Of a stretch of 64,000 nucleotides of DNA, positions 1 to 8,963 are shown piece by piece. The notes under the pieces are model-generated. The model made no database searches, had not been told where the DNA came from, and saw only the letters and a program-made list of their open reading frames with translations. The stretch spans positions 9,120 to 73,119 of the forward strand of contig CAYSUY010000002.1 in assembly GCA_964434345.1 (NCBI GenBank), written 5' to 3'. This DNA comes from CAIOSQ01 sp964434345 (GTDB lineage: Bacteria; Pseudomonadota; Alphaproteobacteria; CACIAM-22H2). Within the stretch, counting starts at the first letter, position 1, and each line of letters opens with the position of its first letter. Made by a program: the position numbers and the translations under genes.

Positions 1-1119
1 TACACGCGCCTGGGCAATCCGACCGTTTCGGCCCTCGAGGAGCGCGTGGCGAGTCTCGAGGGCGGTCGCGGAGCCGTCGCCGCGGCGTCAGGACATGCCG
101 CCCAGCTGCTTGCCTTCTTCTCGCTGATGGAACCCGGCGACGAGTTCATCGCGTCGCGGAACCTGTATGGCGGGTCGATCACCCAGTTCTCGCACGCCTT
201 CAAGCGCTTCGGCTGGTCGGTCAAGTTCGTCGATCCTGCCGACCCTGATGCGTTCCGGGCGGCGATCACGGCGCGCACCAAGGCCATCTTCATCGAGGTG
301 CTCGCCAATCCGGGCGGGATCGTCGTCGATATCGAACCGATCGCCGCCATCGCGCGCGAGGCCGGCATCCTTCTGATGGTCGACAACACCATGGCGTCAC
401 CCTGGCTGTTCCGGCCATTCGAATGGGGCGCCGACATCGTCATCCACTCGACGACGAAATTCCTCTCCGGTCACGGGACATCGATGGGCGGTGTCGTCAT
501 CGAGTCCGGGCGCTTCGACTGGGCGCGCAACGCGGCCCGCTACCCCGGCCTGACCAAGCCCGACCCGGCCTATCATGGCCTCACCTTCGCCGAGACGTTC
601 GGCGATTTCGGCTACACGATGAAGACGCGGGCTGTTGCGCTGCGCGATCTCGGCCCGTCGATGGCGCCCATGAACGCGTTCATGACCCTGACCGGGATCG
701 AGACGCTGCACCTGCGCATGGAGCGACACTGCGCCAATGCGCTGAAGGTCGCGCAATTCCTCGAAGGCCATCCGGCGATCGCCCGGGTCTCGTATGTCGG
801 TCTGCCATCGAGCCCCTATCACGGCCTGGCGCGGAAATATCTGCGTCGCGGCTTCGGCTCGGTCTTCACGGTCAGCCTCAAGGGCGGGTTCGCGGCGGGC
901 GTGCGCGCCGTCGAAGCCGTCGAGCTCGTGTCGCATCTCGCGAACATCGGCGACACGCGGTCCCTGATCATCCATCCCGCATCGACGACGCACCGGCAAC
1001 TGACGGAAGAGCAGCAGATCAAGGCCGGTGCCGGCCCGGACATCCTGCGGCTGTCCATCGGGATCGAGAATGCCGACGACATCATCCTCGACCTCGACCG
1101 CGCGCTGTCGAAGGCCTGA
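1..1119 (+). CDS. metY: O-acetylhomoserine sulfhydrylase, 5' truncated
   Basis: PLP enzyme of the Cys/Met metabolism family that makes homocysteine (or methionine) from O-acetylhomoserine and sulfide (or methanethiol) in the cytosol. The reading frame is open from base 1, so the start lies outside the window; 372 residues are visible. The window opens in the family motif YTRLGNPT, and STTKFLSGHG carries the Schiff-base lysine near visible residue 153. The substrate-loop segment SHLANIGDTRSLIIHPASTT, the long form and the central insertion favour the sulfhydrylase over cystathionine synthase or lyase; this call rests on recalled family sequences. It converges on the MFS gene 11 bases away. Confidence 0.85.
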   Translation, partial: YTRLGNPTVSALEERVASLEGGRGAVAAASGHAAQLLAFFSLMEPGDEFIASRNLYGGSITQFSHAFKRFGWSVKFVDPADPDAFRAAITARTKAIFIEVLANPGGIVVDIEPIAAIAREAGILLMVDNTMASPWLFRPFEWGADIVIHSTTKFLSGHGTSMGGVVIESGRFDWARNAARYPGLTKPDPAYHGLTFAETFGDFGYTMKTRAVALRDLGPSMAPMNAFMTLTGIETLHLRMERHCANALKVAQFLEGHPAIARVSYVGLPSSPYHGLARKYLRRGFGSVFTVSLKGGFAAGVRAVEAVELVSHLANIGDTRSLIIHPASTTHRQLTEEQQIKAGAGPDILRLSIGIENADDIILDLDRALSKA

Positions 1120-1130
1120 CTTGAGCGCGG

Positions 1131-2342
1131 TTACTCGGCGGCCACCGCCGGCCGGCCCGCGGGGGGCGCCGCATCGCTGTCCGGGAGCATGAATGCGCCG
1201 ACGAGCGCTACGGCCGCCAGCACCCCCATCATCACGAACAGCCAGTAGAAACCACCCGTGCTGTCGTAGACCCAGGCGATCAGCGGCACGGCACCCGCCG
1301 ACACGCTGAGGGTCAGCACGAACTTGGCGCCGAAGCCCGTCCCCTGCCAGCGTCCCGGGGTGTAATGCGCGAGCAGCTTGTTTTCCGCGGGACCGGCAAG
1401 GGTGCTGGTGAACACAAGTCCGATCGTCAGAGCCAACAACAGCCAGGACTGGAGGAGCGCCGCGAGGAACAACCCCGGCGCCAGCAGGACATAGGCGAAA
1501 CGATAGACCTTCTCCGTCGGGAACCGATCCGCGATCCGGCCGCAAGTGGGCATCGAGAGCCCGACGCAGAGATAGACGAGGCCGACCAGTCCACCGATCC
1601 CGAGCGGACCGAGGCCGAATTCGGCCCCCATGCGCTGCTCGAACAGCTTCGGCAACATCACGGTGAAGGCCTGGAAGATGAGTCCGCCGCAGGTCATCGT
1701 CACCGACAGCAGGAAGAACGCGCGCAGCATCTCCTTGCGCGTGGGCGGCGCCTTCGCGGGGGGGCTGGAGAGATCGCCCTCGCCCACCATCTCGCCGCGC
1801 CACGCGACGAAGAGCACGATCCCGATCGCCAGGGTCACGATGCCCGGCACGATGAAAGCCGCCCGCCAGGACCACCAATGGCACAGCGCGCCGGCGACCA
1901 CCGGACCGAGAGCCACACCGATCGATCCGAACATCCCGATCCCGCCCAGCGCCCGGCCGCGATCGCGCATGCTGCGCACCACCCAGGCCATGCCGACGGG
2001 ATGATAGATCGCCGCGAAGAAGCCGATCGCCGCCAGACCGGCCGCGAGCGCGAACGGGGTCGTCGCGAGCCCGGTCGCGATCGCCGACGCACCTGCGCCG
2101 ACGAGGTAGACGACCATCATGCCGCGTGTCGACCAGCGGTCTCCGAGCCATCCCGCCGGGAGCGCGGCGAGTCCGTACAGGATCTGACCCGCGAGCATCA
2201 GCGCGATCAATTCGCCGTAGCTGCGCGCCCATTCACGCTCGAGAACGAGCACGACGGTCGGGTAGAGAAGCGTCAGCAGATGGTTGAGGCTGTGCCCGAC
2301 ATTGGAAAAGCCCTGGGCGAGGCGCGCGGCGCGAGTGTCCAT
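1131..2342 (-). CDS. MFS transporter (fosmidomycin-resistance-like)
   Basis: Inner-membrane major facilitator permease of 403 residues, the usual length for 12 transmembrane helices. The first loop shows the MFS pattern in AGWLGDRWSTRG, the N-terminus GHSLNHLLTLLYPTVV is helix 1, and a charged linker between helices 6 and 7 (MVGEGDLSSPPAKAPPTRKE) separates the two halves. The ATG at 2342 begins MDTRAARLAQG directly before helix 1; the open frame extends further upstream, but that part is low-complexity Arg/Pro sequence typical of a shadow frame. The substrate cannot be read from the sequence. It is divergent from the small DNA-binding-like gene at 2490. Confidence 0.8.
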   Translation of the reverse strand: MDTRAARLAQGFSNVGHSLNHLLTLLYPTVVLVLEREWARSYGELIALMLAGQILYGLAALPAGWLGDRWSTRGMMVVYLVGAGASAIATGLATTPFALAAGLAAIGFFAAIYHPVGMAWVVRSMRDRGRALGGIGMFGSIGVALGPVVAGALCHWWSWRAAFIVPGIVTLAIGIVLFVAWRGEMVGEGDLSSPPAKAPPTRKEMLRAFFLLSVTMTCGGLIFQAFTVMLPKLFEQRMGAEFGLGPLGIGGLVGLVYLCVGLSMPTCGRIADRFPTEKVYRFAYVLLAPGLFLAALLQSWLLLALTIGLVFTSTLAGPAENKLLAHYTPGRWQGTGFGAKFVLTLSVSAGAVPLIAWVYDSTGGFYWLFVMMGVLAAVALVGAFMLPDSDAAPPAGRPAVAAE

Positions 2343-2489
2343 GACGCGACTGTCCGACGCCGCGCGCCCGATGTCCACGACTTCGTCCCGCCGGACCGCG
2401 ATACGACCCCTTCCCGCCGAGGCCGCGCGCGGACTAGTCTCCGCCGCCAATGCGCCGGGTTCGTCAAGGCGTGAAAGAGCGGAACGCCA

Positions 2490-2846
2490 ATGACCGACAA
2501 ATCCGGAGCTCCGATCCCCTTTCCGCTGCGCCGCAAGCCGGTGCCGGAGATCGCACCGCGTCGGCGCGGCCGCCCCGCCGGCCTCGCCGAGAACCCGGGC
2601 GAACCGACACCGGTGCAGCGCGACTGGCTGGCCCGCGGCCTGACGCAGGCGGGCGGAAAGCTGCCGCTGTTCATGGACGACGGGCGGCGGGTCGATCCTC
2701 GCACGATACGCAGTTGCATGGAGCAAGGCTGGGCCGAACCCTGGTTCGCGAACCCGCTCAAGCCTGACTGGCTGGTTTGCCGCCTGACACAGGCGGGACG
2801 CGACGCGCTCGCGCTCGACGACCCATCCGGGGACGACATGCCATGA
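2490..2846 (+). CDS. Small putative DNA-binding protein, unrecognised family
   Basis: A 118-residue basic protein I cannot assign to a named family. It has an RRRGRPAG stretch at about residues 23-31 resembling an AT-hook core, followed by two related segments, RDWLARGLTQAG (44-55) and PDWLVCRLTQAG (92-103). Between them lies a possible helix-turn-helix region (DPRTIRSCMEQGWAEPWF, 69-86), so the LTQAGRDAL end could be a wing. This suggests a winged-helix regulator, by inference only. Its TGA overlaps the ATG of the next MFS gene (ATGA), so the two are probably translationally coupled. Confidence 0.6.
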   Translation: MTDKSGAPIPFPLRRKPVPEIAPRRRGRPAGLAENPGEPTPVQRDWLARGLTQAGGKLPLFMDDGRRVDPRTIRSCMEQGWAEPWFANPLKPDWLVCRLTQAGRDALALDDPSGDDMP

Positions 2847-4102
2847 ACACCGCATCCGGCGACCGCGACACCGGCTTCGCACGCATCGTCGTCACATGCT
2901 TCCTGCCCTTCGCGGCGGGATACCTGCTGTCCTACATCTTCCGTACCGTCAACGCCGTGGTCGGCCCGCGACTCGCCGCCGAGTTGCAGATCGACATTCC
3001 CGCGCTTGGTGTCCTCACCAGCGCCTATTTCATCGGCTTCGTCCTGCTCCAGATACCCGCCGGGGTGATGCTCGATCGCTACGGCCCGCGCCGCGTCCAG
3101 ATGGGATTGCTTCTCCTGGCCGCACTCGGCGCGTCGATCTTCGCCTTGTCTTCGTCGCTCGTCATGCTCGGCATCGGACGGACCCTCATCGGCGCCGGTG
3201 TCGCGGCCTGCCTGATGGCCGGGTTCAAGGCGAACACGCTGTTCTGGCCGGCATCGAGACTTGGAACGGCGAATGGCGTCCTCCTCTCCTTCGCCGGTAT
3301 CGGCGGTGCGATCGGTACGCTTCCGGTGACATGGCTCGCCGATACGGTGGGCTGGCGCGGCGTCTTCTGGGTCCTCGCCGCGGCTGCGGTCTGCGTCTCG
3401 GCGATCGTCTGGCGCGCCGTGCCCGACCGTCGCCCGACCACCGCGCAAAGCCTCGCGGATGCGCTCGGCGGCGTCCGCGAGGTGCTGACGTCCCGCGCCT
3501 TCTGGCGCGTGGTGCCGCTCTCGGCTGCGACGCAGGCCGCCTTCCAGGCCTATCACACGCTCTGGACGGCACCCTGGCTCGTGGATGTGGCCGGCTTCGC
3601 CCCGAGCGCCATTCCCGGGGCGATGCTGGCGATCCTGCTTGGCATCATTCCGGGCTATCTTCTGAGCGGATTGGTGACGGATCTCCTGTCGGCGCGCGGC
3701 GTGCCGCGTGCGCGCGTCTTCTCGCTCTACGCGGGTGCGTTCATCGCGATCCAGGCCGTCCTGGTCGTCGCACCGCTGTCTGGACTGCCCGCCATCGCGA
3801 CGTGGATCGCCTATGTCGTTCTCGGCACAGGCAGCATGATCGCCTACGTGATCCTGACACCGCTCTTCGCGCCGGAACTCGCAGGACGCGTCAACACGGC
3901 CGTGAACCTGGTGGTGTTCATCGCCGCCTTCGCCATGCAGGCGTCGATCGGCTACGCCCTGGCCGCCCTCGAGACGCATGTCGGGCTGGGCCGCGCGTCG
4001 GCGCACGCGACGACGCTCGCCGCTATCCTGGTCATCCAGGCCATTGCCTGGGTCTGGCTCGCCACGGGACGCCGCGACCTCGAAAGCGGCGCACGCCGCT
4101 GA
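2843..4102 (+). CDS. MFS transporter
   Basis: Major facilitator permease of 419 residues with 12 predicted membrane helices. The loop 2-3 signature is GVMLDRYGPRRVQMG, and helix 4/5 contains GRTLIGAGVAACLMAGFK. The ATG at 2843 is chosen because it overlaps the TGA of the upstream small gene (ATGA) and lies just before the first hydrophobic segment; the open frame begins earlier, but only with Arg/Pro-rich residues. The substrate is unknown. It ends 3 bases before the stop of the convergent PfkB kinase. Co-translation with the DNA-binding-like protein suggests that the small protein senses or controls this permease. Confidence 0.8.
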   Translation: MNTASGDRDTGFARIVVTCFLPFAAGYLLSYIFRTVNAVVGPRLAAELQIDIPALGVLTSAYFIGFVLLQIPAGVMLDRYGPRRVQMGLLLLAALGASIFALSSSLVMLGIGRTLIGAGVAACLMAGFKANTLFWPASRLGTANGVLLSFAGIGGAIGTLPVTWLADTVGWRGVFWVLAAAAVCVSAIVWRAVPDRRPTTAQSLADALGGVREVLTSRAFWRVVPLSAATQAAFQAYHTLWTAPWLVDVAGFAPSAIPGAMLAILLGIIPGYLLSGLVTDLLSARGVPRARVFSLYAGAFIAIQAVLVVAPLSGLPAIATWIAYVVLGTGSMIAYVILTPLFAPELAGRVNTAVNLVVFIAAFAMQASIGYALAALETHVGLGRASAHATTLAAILVIQAIAWVWLATGRRDLESGARR

Positions 4103-4105
4103 CGT

Positions 4106-5002
4106 TCATGCGCTGCGCCGCAGCGCCGCGATCTCCGACTGTGTCGGAAAGGCCGTGGACGTGCCGGGCCTCGTCACGGACAGGCTCGCGCCCGCAATGG
4201 CGAGACGCAACGCGCCAGCGGGATCGGAGCCGAGCGACAGTTCGGCAAGCAGGAGACCGACGAGCGTGTCGCCTGCGCCGGCCGTGTCGACGACATCCAC
4301 CCGGGGTGCCTCGATCGCGATTTCGGATGCGCCATCCAGCAGCACGGCTCCGAGGGCACCGACGGTGAGAACCACCTGACACCTGCCGACGAGCCGGCGC
4401 GAGGCGGCGTATGGATCCGCAAGGCCCGTCAACGCGACGGCTTCGACCTCGTTGACGATCAGGAGGTCGCACAGGGCGAGCACGGGGCCGAAATCGAAGG
4501 CCACCGGCGCGGCTTTCACCGCAACGCGGCACCCCCGTGCGCGCGCCGCCGCGGCGGCGGCCAGTGTCGCGTCGGCCGCAAGATTTCCCTGAAGCAGCAA
4601 CCAATCCCCGGCGTCGAGCGACTCGACGACGACGGCGGCGGCGCGCTCCGGCGCGATGCCTCTCGCCGCGGCGGCGCTGCTGGCGATCATGTTGCGGCCA
4701 CGCCCGTCCACCCAGATCGACGACATGTCGGTCGCCGCAGGAGAATCGATCCATCGCACCCGGGCGACCGGCTCGCACGCCACCGCCGCGCGCAGCACGA
4801 CACCCGCATCGTCGGCTCCGATGGCGGCGGCGAAGTCGACCCGCGCGCCAGCCCGCGCCGCGACGATCGCCTGATTGAGTCCCTTGCCGCCCGGACACCG
4901 CATCGGCGCCTCGCCGAGGACGGTCTCTCCGATCGCCGGCAGACGTTCGACACGCTGCACCACGTCGAGCGTGGCATTGCCCAGGACCATCAGCGTGCTC
5001 AT
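4106..5002 (-). CDS. PfkB-family carbohydrate/nucleoside kinase
   Basis: ATP-dependent kinase of the ribokinase superfamily, 298 residues, which phosphorylates a sugar or nucleoside hydroxyl. It begins MSTLMVLGNATLDVV, has the first PfkB motif PGGKGLNQA at 37-45 and the second, DTAGAGD, at 239-245; the final Asp is the catalytic base and the GAG forms the anion hole. Length and both motifs are intact. It follows the two minus-strand peptide-type ABC ATPases (56-base gap), so it may belong to their operon and process something that importer brings in. The exact substrate is not predictable from what I can see. Confidence 0.85.
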   Translation of the reverse strand: MSTLMVLGNATLDVVQRVERLPAIGETVLGEAPMRCPGGKGLNQAIVAARAGARVDFAAAIGADDAGVVLRAAVACEPVARVRWIDSPAATDMSSIWVDGRGRNMIASSAAAARGIAPERAAAVVVESLDAGDWLLLQGNLAADATLAAAAAARARGCRVAVKAAPVAFDFGPVLALCDLLIVNEVEAVALTGLADPYAASRRLVGRCQVVLTVGALGAVLLDGASEIAIEAPRVDVVDTAGAGDTLVGLLLAELSLGSDPAGALRLAIAGASLSVTRPGTSTAFPTQSEIAALRRSA

Positions 5003-5058
5003 CAGGGCCGATCCATCCGTCGTGCGCGATGCTTCGCTGATAGGGCGGCCACCGAGAT

Positions 5059-6072
5059 CTACACGGCCGCGTCACCCTCCACCCAGGGTGAAGCGGCTCC
5101 GGGGAGATCGTCGAGCCTGTGGCACAGGACGACATGCGCCGCGTCGTCCAGGGGGCGCAGAGGCGGAGCAGAACGGCGGCACGCATCAGCGACATGGAGG
5201 CATCGATCGGCGAAGCGGCACCCGCTTGCGGCGGCGAACGGATCCGGCGGCTCGCCCTGCAGAACCGTCTTGGTTCTCCTGGCCGCGGGAGAGACGGCGG
5301 GCACCGATGCCAGCAGAGCCTGCGTGTAGGGATGCCGAGGAGTCCCGAAGATCCGCGCGGCCGGGCCCCTCTCGACGAGCCGGCCCGCATACATCACGCC
5401 CACGCTGTGGGCGACGCTGCGCACCACACCCATGTCGTGGGACACGAAGATCATCGTCAGACCGAGCCGCGCGCGCAGATCCTGCAGGAGGTTGAGGATC
5501 TGCGCCTGCACCGACACGTCCAGCGCGGCGACCGGCTCGTCGCAGATCAGCAACTCCGGTTCGACAGCAAGCGCGCGCGCAATGACGACACGCTGTCGCT
5601 GCCCCCCGCTCAGGGCATGCGGGAAGCGACCCGCAAGGCTCGGATCGAGACCGACGAGATCGAGCAGTTCGGCAACGCGCGCGCCAAGACGGGCGGCCGG
5701 GCGCAGCCGGTGCAGGCGGATCGGCGCGGCTATGGCATCGCCGATCCGTTCGCGCGGATCGAGGGAGGCGAAGGGATCCTGGAAGACGATCTGCATGCGG
5801 CGCCGCATCGCCCGCAAGCCGGCGCCATCCAGTCCCCGCAGGTCAGTGCCTGCGAAGACGATGCGCCCTTCGTCCGGCTCGATCAGTCGGAGCACCAGAC
5901 GGCCGACCGTGGTCTTCCCGCTTCCGCTCTCGCCGACCAGCGCGAAGGTCTCGCCGGCCTCGACGGAGAACGACATGTCCTCGACCGCACGCAGGCGTTT
6001 CCGGCCTCCCGCTGGGCCAGCTACGTCGAAACTCTTGCCGAGGCCCGAAACCTCGAGGAGCGGCGCGCTCAT
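5059..6072 (-). CDS. Peptide/nickel-type ABC importer ATPase (DppF/OppF class)
   Basis: Cytoplasmic ATPase subunit, 337 residues. Walker A is GESGSGKTT (47-55), the ABC signature is LSGGQRQRV, and Walker B is LLICDEPVAALD. The C-terminal Cys pattern CRFADRCLHVADAC is typical of oligopeptide ATPases. The ATG at 6072 overlaps the TGA of the upstream ATPase (ATGA), which fixes the start. With the DppD-like partner it would form the heterodimer that powers the permeases at 7182 and 8123, which are transcribed divergently. The imported solute (peptide, opine or glycoside) is not evident. Confidence 0.88.
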   Translation of the reverse strand: MSAPLLEVSGLGKSFDVAGPAGGRKRLRAVEDMSFSVEAGETFALVGESGSGKTTVGRLVLRLIEPDEGRIVFAGTDLRGLDGAGLRAMRRRMQIVFQDPFASLDPRERIGDAIAAPIRLHRLRPAARLGARVAELLDLVGLDPSLAGRFPHALSGGQRQRVVIARALAVEPELLICDEPVAALDVSVQAQILNLLQDLRARLGLTMIFVSHDMGVVRSVAHSVGVMYAGRLVERGPAARIFGTPRHPYTQALLASVPAVSPAARRTKTVLQGEPPDPFAAASGCRFADRCLHVADACRRSAPPLRPLDDAAHVVLCHRLDDLPGAASPWVEGDAAV

Positions 6073-7070
6073 GATCCCGCCTCGACCGGCGCGTTCCAGC
6101 ACGCGACGCCATGTCCATCCCGGTCGAAAGCAAGCGCGGGCACCTCCGTCCTGCAGCGGTCGATGGCGAAGGGGCAGCGCGGATGGAAACGACATCCATC
6201 CGGCATGTCGCCTGCGGACGGAACCGAACCACCGATCGCCGCAAGGCGCTCGCCTGGCCGTGCAAGCCGCGGCACGGCAGCGAGCAGCGACAGCGTGTAG
6301 GGATGGCGGGCATCGGAGAAGATCGCCTCGACCGAGGCCTTCTCGACGATCCGGCCCGCGTACATCACGGCCATCTCGTCGCCGAGTTCCGCGACGACAC
6401 CCAGATCATGCGTGATCAGCAGCACGGCGGTACCCAGTTCGCGCCGCATCTCGTCCATCAGCGCGAGGATCTGCGCCTGGATGGTGACGTCGAGCGCGGT
6501 GGTCGGTTCGTCCGCGATGAGCAACCGGGGCCGACAGACGAGCGCCATCGCGATCATGATCCGCTGGCGCATGCCACCGGACAACTGATGCGGATAGGAT
6601 CCCATCCGTGTCTCCGCCGCGGGAATCCGGACGAGGCGCAGCATCTCCAGTGCCGCGAGCCGCGCCTCTGCCGCTCCAAGGCCACGATGGACGCGCGCCA
6701 CCTCGGCGATCTGTTCGCCTATCGTGAACACGGGGTTGAGCGACGTCATGGGCTCCTGGAAGATCATCGCCATGCGATTGCCGCGCAGGGCCGCGATTTC
6801 CGTCTCGTCCAGTCGCCGCAGATCGACCCCGTCGAACGCGAGCGCGTCGGCCTCGATCCTGGCCGCGGGAGACAGGAGCCGCATCACGGCGAGCGCCGTG
6901 AGGCTCTTTCCGGATCCGGATTCGCCGACGAGGCATGTCACCCGTCCGGCCGCCACGTCGAGGTCGACGCCATCCACGGGGCGCGTCGATCGCGCGCCGC
7001 CGGAGAACCCGATGCGTAAGGCCCGGATGCGCAGCAATGTCTGTGTATGCGATACGGTCGGGGCGTTCAC
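6069..7070 (-). CDS. Peptide/nickel-type ABC importer ATPase (DppD/OppD class)
   Basis: First ATPase of the divergent half of this importer, 333 residues. Walker A is GESGSGKS, the signature LSGGMRQRIMIAMAL and Walker B LLIADEPTTALD; the oligopeptide C-terminal Cys motif is CRFHPRCPFAIDRC. No ATG fits before the ABC core, so I chose the GTG at 7070 (VNAPTVSHTQ), which gives the normal length. It overlaps the downstream ATPase by four bases. A 111-base gap separates it from the permease operon on the other strand, so one divergent promoter region must supply all five transporter subunits. Confidence 0.87.
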   Translation of the reverse strand: MNAPTVSHTQTLLRIRALRIGFSGGARSTRPVDGVDLDVAAGRVTCLVGESGSGKSLTALAVMRLLSPAARIEADALAFDGVDLRRLDETEIAALRGNRMAMIFQEPMTSLNPVFTIGEQIAEVARVHRGLGAAEARLAALEMLRLVRIPAAETRMGSYPHQLSGGMRQRIMIAMALVCRPRLLIADEPTTALDVTIQAQILALMDEMRRELGTAVLLITHDLGVVAELGDEMAVMYAGRIVEKASVEAIFSDARHPYTLSLLAAVPRLARPGERLAAIGGSVPSAGDMPDGCRFHPRCPFAIDRCRTEVPALAFDRDGHGVACWNAPVEAGS

Positions 7071-7181
7071 TGCGGCAGCGTATCCAGATGTCGGGGGTCG
7101 ATTGACAACGTCGCATCGCCCAAACGAAACTGAAAGCGGTTTCCGGTTTCCTCGCAAGGACGAAATCCCGACGGCCAGCGG

Positions 7182-8126
7182 ATGACACGCTACATCGCGT
7201 ACAGAGTGCTGGCACTCGTCCCGATCCTGCTCGGCACATCCTTCGTTTCGTTCGGGCTCATTCACCTCGTGCCGGGCGATCCCGTGGTCGCGATGCTCGG
7301 CCTCGAGGCAGACGCCCAGTCGATTGCAGCGCTGCGCGCGAAGCTCGCGCTCGACCGGCCATTCCTCTTCCAGTACCTCGCCTGGCTGTCGAACATCGCC
7401 GTCGGGGATTTCGGCCGTTCGATCCAGGGAGAGCGACCGGTCGCCGCCCTCGTCTTCACGGCACTGATCCCGAGCGCCCAGCTCGCGCTTGCCGCGCTTG
7501 CGGTATCGCTGCTCATCGCGATCCCCACCGGCGTCGTCGCGGCGCGCCATCGCAACGGCCCGAAGGATCTCGCGGCATCCTTCGTCGCGCTGTGCGGCCT
7601 GTCGCTGCCGAGCTTCTGGCTCGGCGTCCTCCTGATCCTCGGTCTCTCGGTCCATGTCCCGCTCTTTCCGTCCTCTGGATACGTTCCGCCGCTCGCGGAT
7701 CCGCTCGGTCATCTGCGTCACCTCGCGTTGCCGGCCCTGACGCTCGGCGCCGCGCTCGCAGCGGCCACGATGCGCATGACACGCGCGACGATGATCGAGG
7801 TGCTGCGCGCCGACTACATCCGCACGGCCCGCGCCAAGGGGCTGCCGGAGCGCGAGGTCGTGTGGCGCCATGCGCTGCGCAACACGACCATTCCCCTCGT
7901 GACGCTCGTCGGTATCCAGCTCGGACAGTTGCTGGGCGGCGTCGTGGTGACCGAGACCGTGTTCGCATGGCCTGGGATCGGCAAGCTCACGGTCGATGCG
8001 ATCTTCGCGCGCGACTACCCGGTGGTGCAGGCGACGATCCTCGTCACGGCGGCCCTGTTCGTCCTGCTGAATCTCGCCACCGACATCGCCTATGCGATGC
8101 TCGATCCGAGGATCAGGCTGTCATGA
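7182..8126 (+). CDS. Peptide/nickel-type ABC permease (DppB class)
   Basis: Inner-membrane permease of 314 residues with the DppB architecture: helix 1 (YIAYRVLALVPILLGTSFVS), a periplasmic segment with VPGDPV, and about six helices. The ATPase-coupling EAA-like loop is seen in DYIRTARAKGLPEREVV. The family's C-terminal motif appears as YAMLDPRIR. It is first in the plus-strand operon; its TGA overlaps the ATG of the DppC-like gene. It pairs with 8123-8926 to form the channel. Confidence 0.88.
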   Translation: MTRYIAYRVLALVPILLGTSFVSFGLIHLVPGDPVVAMLGLEADAQSIAALRAKLALDRPFLFQYLAWLSNIAVGDFGRSIQGERPVAALVFTALIPSAQLALAALAVSLLIAIPTGVVAARHRNGPKDLAASFVALCGLSLPSFWLGVLLILGLSVHVPLFPSSGYVPPLADPLGHLRHLALPALTLGAALAAATMRMTRATMIEVLRADYIRTARAKGLPEREVVWRHALRNTTIPLVTLVGIQLGQLLGGVVVTETVFAWPGIGKLTVDAIFARDYPVVQATILVTAALFVLLNLATDIAYAMLDPRIRLS

Positions 8127-8926
8127 TGATGGATCCGCGCACCGCGATCGGCGCAGCGATCGTAGCGGTGGTCGCATGCGCGGCCCTGGGCGCGCCCTGG
8201 CTGGCGCCGCACGATCCCAACCTTCCCGATTTCGCGGCCGCACTCGCGCCTCCGGGCGCGTCGCACTGGTTCGGCGCCGATGATCTGGGGCGCGACACGT
8301 TTTCGCGCATCGTCCACGGGGCGCGCGCGTCCCTGATGGTCGGCTTCCTCAGCGTCGCGGGCGCCCTGGTCCTGGGAACCGGCCTCGGGCTCATCGCCGG
8401 ATATTTCGGCGGGCTGGCCGATGCCGCGATCATGCGGGTGATGGATGTGCTTTTCGCCTTCCCGGGCATCCTGCTCGCGCTGGGAATCACCGCGGCGCTC
8501 GGCCCCTCCCTCAGCAACGCGATCCTCGCCATCGCCGTCGTGAACCTGCCGATCTTCGCGCGTCTCGCGCGTAGCCAGGCGCTGGTGATCAGGTCGCTCG
8601 ATTATGTCGAGGCCAGACGCGCGCTCGGCTTCGGTCCGCTTTCTATCCTCGTGTCGACCGTGCTGCCCAATGCCATGGGACCGATCGTGGTCCAGGCATC
8701 CCTGCTCTTCGCCTCGGCCATCATCACCGAGTCCTATCTGTCCTTCCTGGGGCTTGGCGTCCAGCCGCCGACCCCTACCTGGGGAAATATGCTCCGCGGC
8801 GCGATCGGGTTCCTCGACATGTCGGCCTGGCTCGCATGGTTTCCCGGCATCGCGATCTTCGCTACGGTGCTCGGGTTCAATCTTCTGGGCGACGGATTGC
8901 GCGACCGTCTCGATCCGCGCGCCTGA
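8123..8926 (+). CDS. Peptide/nickel-type ABC permease (DppC class)
   Basis: Second permease, 267 residues. It shows the DppC landmarks: HWFGADDLGRDTFSRIVHGA after helix 1, the coupling loop DYVEARRALGFGP, ITESYLSFLGLGVQPPTPTW near the C-terminus, and the ending GDGLRDRLDPR. Three consecutive ATG codons (8123, 8126, 8129) are possible starts; the first overlaps the upstream stop and is used here. It is followed after 37 bases by the binding-protein gene. Confidence 0.88.
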   Translation: MMMDPRTAIGAAIVAVVACAALGAPWLAPHDPNLPDFAAALAPPGASHWFGADDLGRDTFSRIVHGARASLMVGFLSVAGALVLGTGLGLIAGYFGGLADAAIMRVMDVLFAFPGILLALGITAALGPSLSNAILAIAVVNLPIFARLARSQALVIRSLDYVEARRALGFGPLSILVSTVLPNAMGPIVVQASLLFASAIITESYLSFLGLGVQPPTPTWGNMLRGAIGFLDMSAWLAWFPGIAIFATVLGFNLLGDGLRDRLDPRA

Positions 8927-8963
8927 CGAAAATTCCGATCAAACTTCTTGGGGGACCGCAGAC

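Noticed and set aside
7102..7131. TTGACA (7102-7107) upstream of the DppB-like gene as a sigma70 promoter.
   Set aside because: No acceptable -10 hexamer lies 16-18 bases downstream, so I did not list it as a promoter.
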